A stretch of 8,174 nt of DNA, taken from contig JAJXSQ010000084.1 in NCBI GenBank assembly GCA_021784495.1, forward strand, positions 1 to 8,174, given 5' to 3'. Under the pieces are notes generated by a model. It worked only from the letters and a program-made list of their open reading frames with translations, had not been told where the DNA came from and did no database searches. The translations under genes and the position numbers were made by a program. Each line of letters starts with the position of its first letter. Position 1 is the first letter of the stretch. Origin of the DNA: Myxococcales bacterium (GTDB taxonomy: Bacteria > Myxococcota > Myxococcia > Myxococcales > Anaeromyxobacteraceae). This document shows, one piece after another, positions 6,226-8,174 of this stretch.

Positions 6226-6386
6226 ACGTCAAGCTCGAGCAGCGGGAGATCCGGCTCCTGGTGCAGTCCCTGGAGAACTGCCTCGGGACCTGCGAGACCC
6301 ACGCGAAGAAACCGGACGCGCCCTGCGAGGACTGCGACGCCGCGCGCGCGCTCCGGAAGAGGCTTCAGCATGAGCTGAAGGCATGA
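6222..6386 (+). CDS. 54-residue four-cysteine protein (CxxxC...CxxC)
   Basis: I do not recognise a family. The frame encodes 54 residues with Cys20, Cys24, Cys35 and Cys38 in the order CLGTC-x10-CEDC. The flanks look helical and amphipathic (VKLEQREIRLLVQSLENC before, AARALRKRLQHELK after), so the likely shape is a helical hairpin whose bend holds a four-thiol site fit for Zn, Fe or As(III), or two disulfides. Coding evidence: 50 of 54 codons end in G or C, and the start overlaps the methyltransferase stop (ATGA). There is no signal peptide or membrane segment, so it is cytoplasmic. From context it may deliver or hold a metalloid for the methyltransferase, or be reduced by the thioredoxin two genes downstream; both are inference. 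A small zinc-binding regulator is an alternative. Confidence 0.75.
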   Translation: MNVKLEQREIRLLVQSLENCLGTCETHAKKPDAPCEDCDAARALRKRLQHELKA

Positions 6387-6393
6387 GCACGAG

Positions 6394-6398
6394 AGGAG
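6394..6398 (+). promoter_or_regulatory. Shine-Dalgarno AGGAG that decides the 33-residue peptide start
   Basis: AGGAG ends 8 bases before ATG 6407. An in-frame ATG at 6383 overlaps the previous stop, but its only purine-rich signal is 1 base away, and 3 of the 8 extra codons (AGA, GGA, AGA) end in A, unlike the peptide itself. The start at 6407 is therefore preferred. Confidence 0.6.
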
Positions 6399-6406
6399 CC
6401 AGAACG

Positions 6407-6508
6407 ATGAAGATGCTGACCAAGCCGAAGAAGTCCTGCTGCACCGCCGAGGCGGCGGCGCAGTGCTGCGCCAAGTCGTCGCGCCTGGTGACCGGCTGCC
6501 ACGACTAG
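6407..6508 (+). CDS. 33-residue Cys-rich peptide with two CC pairs
   Basis: I do not recognise a family. The peptide has 33 residues: a basic head (MKMLTKPKKS), then CC, seven residues, CC, nine residues, and a last Cys two residues from the end (Cys11, 12, 20, 21, 31). All 33 codons end in G or C and a good AGGAG precedes it, which argues for a real gene despite its size. Vicinal Cys pairs favour binding of thiophilic ions such as As(III), Cu(I), Zn or Hg(II), so it could be a mini-metallothionein. The spacing would also suit a peptide with disulfides or a RiPP precursor, but no leader cleavage site or dedicated maturase is visible. It lies between the four-Cys protein and thioredoxin in the same operon, with a 20-base gap upstream. 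If the upstream ATG at 6383 were used, it would have 41 residues. Confidence 0.65.
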   Translation: MKMLTKPKKSCCTAEAAAQCCAKSSRLVTGCHD

Positions 6509-6625
6509 CATGACCGCCGGGGCGGCGGGGATCTCCTCGCCGCTCCGGCCCCACCCCACCGCTGAGGTGCGGCGGGCCCGGCCCCGCGCCGGTGAGCTGC
6601 GCCTCGAGCCAGGGAGAGCACGACC
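6509..6625 (+). other. 117-base gap inside the Cys-protein cluster
   Basis: The largest gap in the cluster. It is GC-rich with only weak hairpins (CCGCC at 6514-6518 with GGCGG at 6524-6528; CACC at 6557-6560 with GGTG at 6566-6569) and no T tract. I see no convincing promoter, gene or riboswitch. It could hold an internal promoter or attenuator that separates the thioredoxin genes from the peptide genes. Confidence 0.3.
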
Positions 6626-6958
6626 ATGAGCGACTTGGTGAAGGAGATCGGCGCCGATCAGTTCGAGCAGGAGGTGCTCCGCGCCGCCCAGCCGACCGTC
6701 CTCGACTTCTTCTCGACGGAGTGCCCGCCCTGCGAGGCGCTCGCCCCGAAGTACGAGGCGGTCGCCGAGCAGTTCGCCGGCAAGGTCCGCTTCCTCAAGA
6801 TCTTCCGGCAGGCGAGCCGGGACCTCGCCGGGAAGCTCGGCGTCTCGAGCAGCCCCACCCTCATCTTCTTCAAGGACGGCCGCGAGGTCGGCGCCCGGAT
6901 GACCGGGGACGACATCAAGCGGAGCGCCCTCAAGGCGCAGGTCGAGGCGCTGGTCTGA
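6626..6958 (+). CDS. Thioredoxin with CPPC active site
   Basis: A 110-residue thioredoxin, the normal size for the family. The fold markers are in order: strand PTVLDFFSTECPPCEALAP with active site Cys33-Pro-Pro-Cys36, the buried Asp27, KVRFLKIF, LGVSSSPTLIFFKDG with cis-proline Pro77, and a C-terminal helix. It reduces disulfides in cytoplasmic targets and is itself reduced by a thioredoxin reductase, which is encoded 28 bases downstream. The active site differs from classical WCGPC: Trp is Glu and Gly is Pro, changes that alter redox potential and partner choice, so this is a dedicated rather than housekeeping thioredoxin (inference). AGGGAG lies 9 bases before ATG. In this cluster the likely clients are the ArsM-like methyltransferase, since arsenite methylation is known to use thioredoxin as reductant, and the two Cys-rich small proteins. 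Confidence 0.9.
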   Translation: MSDLVKEIGADQFEQEVLRAAQPTVLDFFSTECPPCEALAPKYEAVAEQFAGKVRFLKIFRQASRDLAGKLGVSSSPTLIFFKDGREVGARMTGDDIKRSALKAQVEALV

Positions 6959-6986
6959 GCGCGGCGCGCCGTCGGAGGAACGAGCC

Positions 6987-7922
6987 ATGAGCGATCGCTA
7001 CGATCTCGCAGTCGTCGGCGCCGGCCCGGCCGGCCTCACCGCCGCCATCTACGCGGCGCGCGCCCGGATGAAGGTCATCGTCCTCGACGAGGGGATCCCC
7101 GGTGGCCAGGTGAAGACCACCCACAAGGTCTCGAACTACCCCGGCTTCCCGGAGGACGTGAAGGGCTCCGACCTGGCCAAGGCCTTCGCCCTCCAGGCGG
7201 AGCGCTTCGGCGCCTCCATCCGGCGGGCCGTCGAGATCACCCGGCACGATCTCGCCGGGCCGCTCAAGACCTTCGTGCTCGACGACGAGGAGACGGTCGA
7301 GGCGAAGGCGGTGATCGTCGCCACCGGGGCGAAGCCGCGCGAGCTGGGGCTCCCGGGCGAGGCCGAGTTCAAGGGGCGCGGCATCAGCTACTGCGCCACC
7401 TGCGACGGCGCCTACTTCGACGGCAAGGACATCCACGTCATCGGCGGCGGGAACTCGGCGGTCGAGGAGTCGCTCTTCCTGACCCAGTTCGCCCGGACGG
7501 TGACCATCGTCCACCAGTTCGACGAGTTCCAGGCGGAGCCGGCCTCGGTCCACGAGGCGCGGGAGAACCCGAAGATCCGGACGCTGCTCAGCCACGAGCC
7601 CCGGGCCTTCGTGGGGAACGGCTCGCTCCAGGTCCTCGACGTCGAGGAGCTAAAGACCAAGGAGCGAAAGCGGCTGGCCACCGACGGGGTCTTCGTCTTC
7701 GTCGGGATGCAGCCGCGGACCGCGATCCTCGAGCCCTACCTGAAGCTCGCCCGCGGGGGCTACGTCGAGACCGGGGAGGGCATGGAGACCCCGGTGCCCG
7801 GGATCTTCGTCGCCGGCGACGTCCGCGTGAAGCGCTTCCGCCAGATCACGACCGCGGTCGCCGACGGCACGATCGCCGCGCTCTCGGCGCAGCGGTACGT
7901 CAAGGACTGGAAGGCCGCGTGA
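6987..7922 (+). CDS. Thioredoxin reductase-like flavoprotein, altered NADPH motif
   Basis: A 311-residue protein of the low-molecular-weight thioredoxin reductase family. FAD binding is shown by VVGAGPAGLTAA (from residue 9), ATGAKPR and GIFVAGDVR (about 272-280). The redox-active disulfide is CATC (Cys136, Cys139). The nucleotide domain has VIGGGNSAVEE (about 151-161). Where NADPH enzymes have HRRxxFRA, this protein has HQFDEFQA (residues 176-183, bases 7512-7535): the arginines that grip the 2'-phosphate are gone. It may therefore use NADH, or another donor such as ferredoxin or a deazaflavin as reported for some TrxR-like enzymes. It should reduce the CPPC thioredoxin encoded just upstream. 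GGAGGA lies 7 bases before ATG. The stop overlaps the next gene's GTG start (GTGA, 7919-7922). The family call is firm; the electron donor is open. Confidence 0.92.
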   Translation: MSDRYDLAVVGAGPAGLTAAIYAARARMKVIVLDEGIPGGQVKTTHKVSNYPGFPEDVKGSDLAKAFALQAERFGASIRRAVEITRHDLAGPLKTFVLDDEETVEAKAVIVATGAKPRELGLPGEAEFKGRGISYCATCDGAYFDGKDIHVIGGGNSAVEESLFLTQFARTVTIVHQFDEFQAEPASVHEARENPKIRTLLSHEPRAFVGNGSLQVLDVEELKTKERKRLATDGVFVFVGMQPRTAILEPYLKLARGGYVETGEGMETPVPGIFVAGDVRVKRFRQITTAVADGTIAALSAQRYVKDWKAA

Positions 7923-8161
7923 CCCTCGCGCCGCGCACCCGGGCGGCGATCCGCACCGCCCTCGGCGCCGCCGCCGGGGCCGTCGCCGGCGCCGCCTACG
8001 CCCACTTCGTCGGGTGCCGGAGCGGAACCTGCGCCCTCACCTCCGACGCCCGCGTCTCCGCGCTCTTCTTCGGCGTGGTGGGAGCGATCGTGGCGGCGCC
8101 GCCGGCGTCGCCGCGCCCCCGGGGGAGCGCGCCGCCGGCGCCGTCGGACCGCGCGGACTGA
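7919..8161 (+). CDS. Small DUF6132-like membrane protein
   Basis: An 80-residue protein with two short hydrophobic segments (about residues 11-30, Ala/Gly-rich, and 46-60) and the central motif FVGCRSGTCALTSDARVS, matching the VGCxSGTCxxTS pattern I associate with DUF6132 proteins. The two cysteines (Cys33, Cys38) lie between the membrane segments, close to the membrane surface. The C-terminus is Pro/Ala-rich. No function is established that I know of. The GTG start overlaps the reductase stop by 4 bases, so it is translationally coupled to the thioredoxin system. Its thiol pair could receive or pass electrons across the membrane face or bind sulfur or metalloid species; this is inference from context. 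The start has no strong Shine-Dalgarno of its own, as expected for coupling. The operon may continue beyond the window. Confidence 0.72.
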   Translation: MTLAPRTRAAIRTALGAAAGAVAGAAYAHFVGCRSGTCALTSDARVSALFFGVVGAIVAAPPASPRPRGSAPPAPSDRAD

Positions 8162-8174
8162 GCCGCGCCCCCCG

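Noticed and set aside
6368..6388. Direct repeat GCATGAGC (6368-6375 and 6381-6388) as a regulatory element
   Set aside because: Only 8 bases, at the end of a coding region next to a start codon; a chance match is the simplest explanation.
6383..6508. 41-residue version of the Cys-rich peptide starting at ATG 6383
   Set aside because: Possible through coupling with the upstream stop, but the extra codons break the third-base bias and the good Shine-Dalgarno points to 6407.
6407..6508. RiPP precursor interpretation of the 33-residue peptide
   Set aside because: No radical SAM enzyme, cyclase, protease or leader-binding domain is nearby and no leader/core boundary is visible; kept only as an alternative to metal binding.
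1..8174. CRISPR arrays, tRNA or rRNA genes, insertion sequences
   Set aside because: No regularly spaced repeats, cloverleaf-like sequences, transposase motifs or terminal inverted repeats were seen.

Overview
The window is very GC-rich bacterial DNA in which almost every codon of every gene ends in G or C. The mix of genes (bacterial topoisomerase VI, a PAS protein with a four-cysteine tail, arsenic/thiol chemistry) suggests a Myxococcota member such as an Anaeromyxobacter relative. That assignment is inference; there is no rRNA or other marker here.

Layout. (1) Positions 1-3202, plus strand: a type IIB topoisomerase operon. It holds the B (ATPase) subunit, whose start lies left of the window, then the A (DNA-cleaving) subunit 3 bases later, then a 43-residue, extremely basic, protamine-like peptide 35 bases after that. 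(2) Positions 3199-3867, minus strand: a PAS-domain protein with a C-terminal CxxC...CxxC tail. Its stop codon interlocks with that of the basic peptide in a shared CTAG. (3) Positions 3868-4076: a divergent intergenic region with a small hairpin. (4) Positions 4077-4568, plus strand: a thioredoxin-fold protein keeping only one active-site cysteine (CPGT). (5) Positions 4607-5443, minus strand: a stand-alone DEDDy 3'-5' exonuclease of the PolB-exo2 type, converging on gene 4 across a hairpin. (6) Positions 5444-5574: a second divergent region with a near-perfect 15-base palindrome.

(7) Positions 5575-8161, plus strand: a tight six-gene cluster. In order: a short ArsM-like methyltransferase, a 54-residue protein with CxxxC...CxxC, a 33-residue peptide with two CC pairs and a fifth Cys, a CPPC thioredoxin, a thioredoxin-reductase-like flavoprotein with an altered NADPH motif, and a small DUF6132-like membrane protein. 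Two 4-base start/stop overlaps and short gaps suggest one transcript, although a 117-base gap precedes the thioredoxin.

The most interesting material is cluster 7, where two unrecognised Cys-rich mini-proteins sit between a metalloid methyltransferase and a complete thiol-reducing chain. A reasonable hypothesis is a metalloid capture/methylation module in which the small proteins hold As(III)-like thiophilic ions and thioredoxin supplies electrons. Second is the protamine-like peptide attached to a bacterial topoisomerase VI operon.
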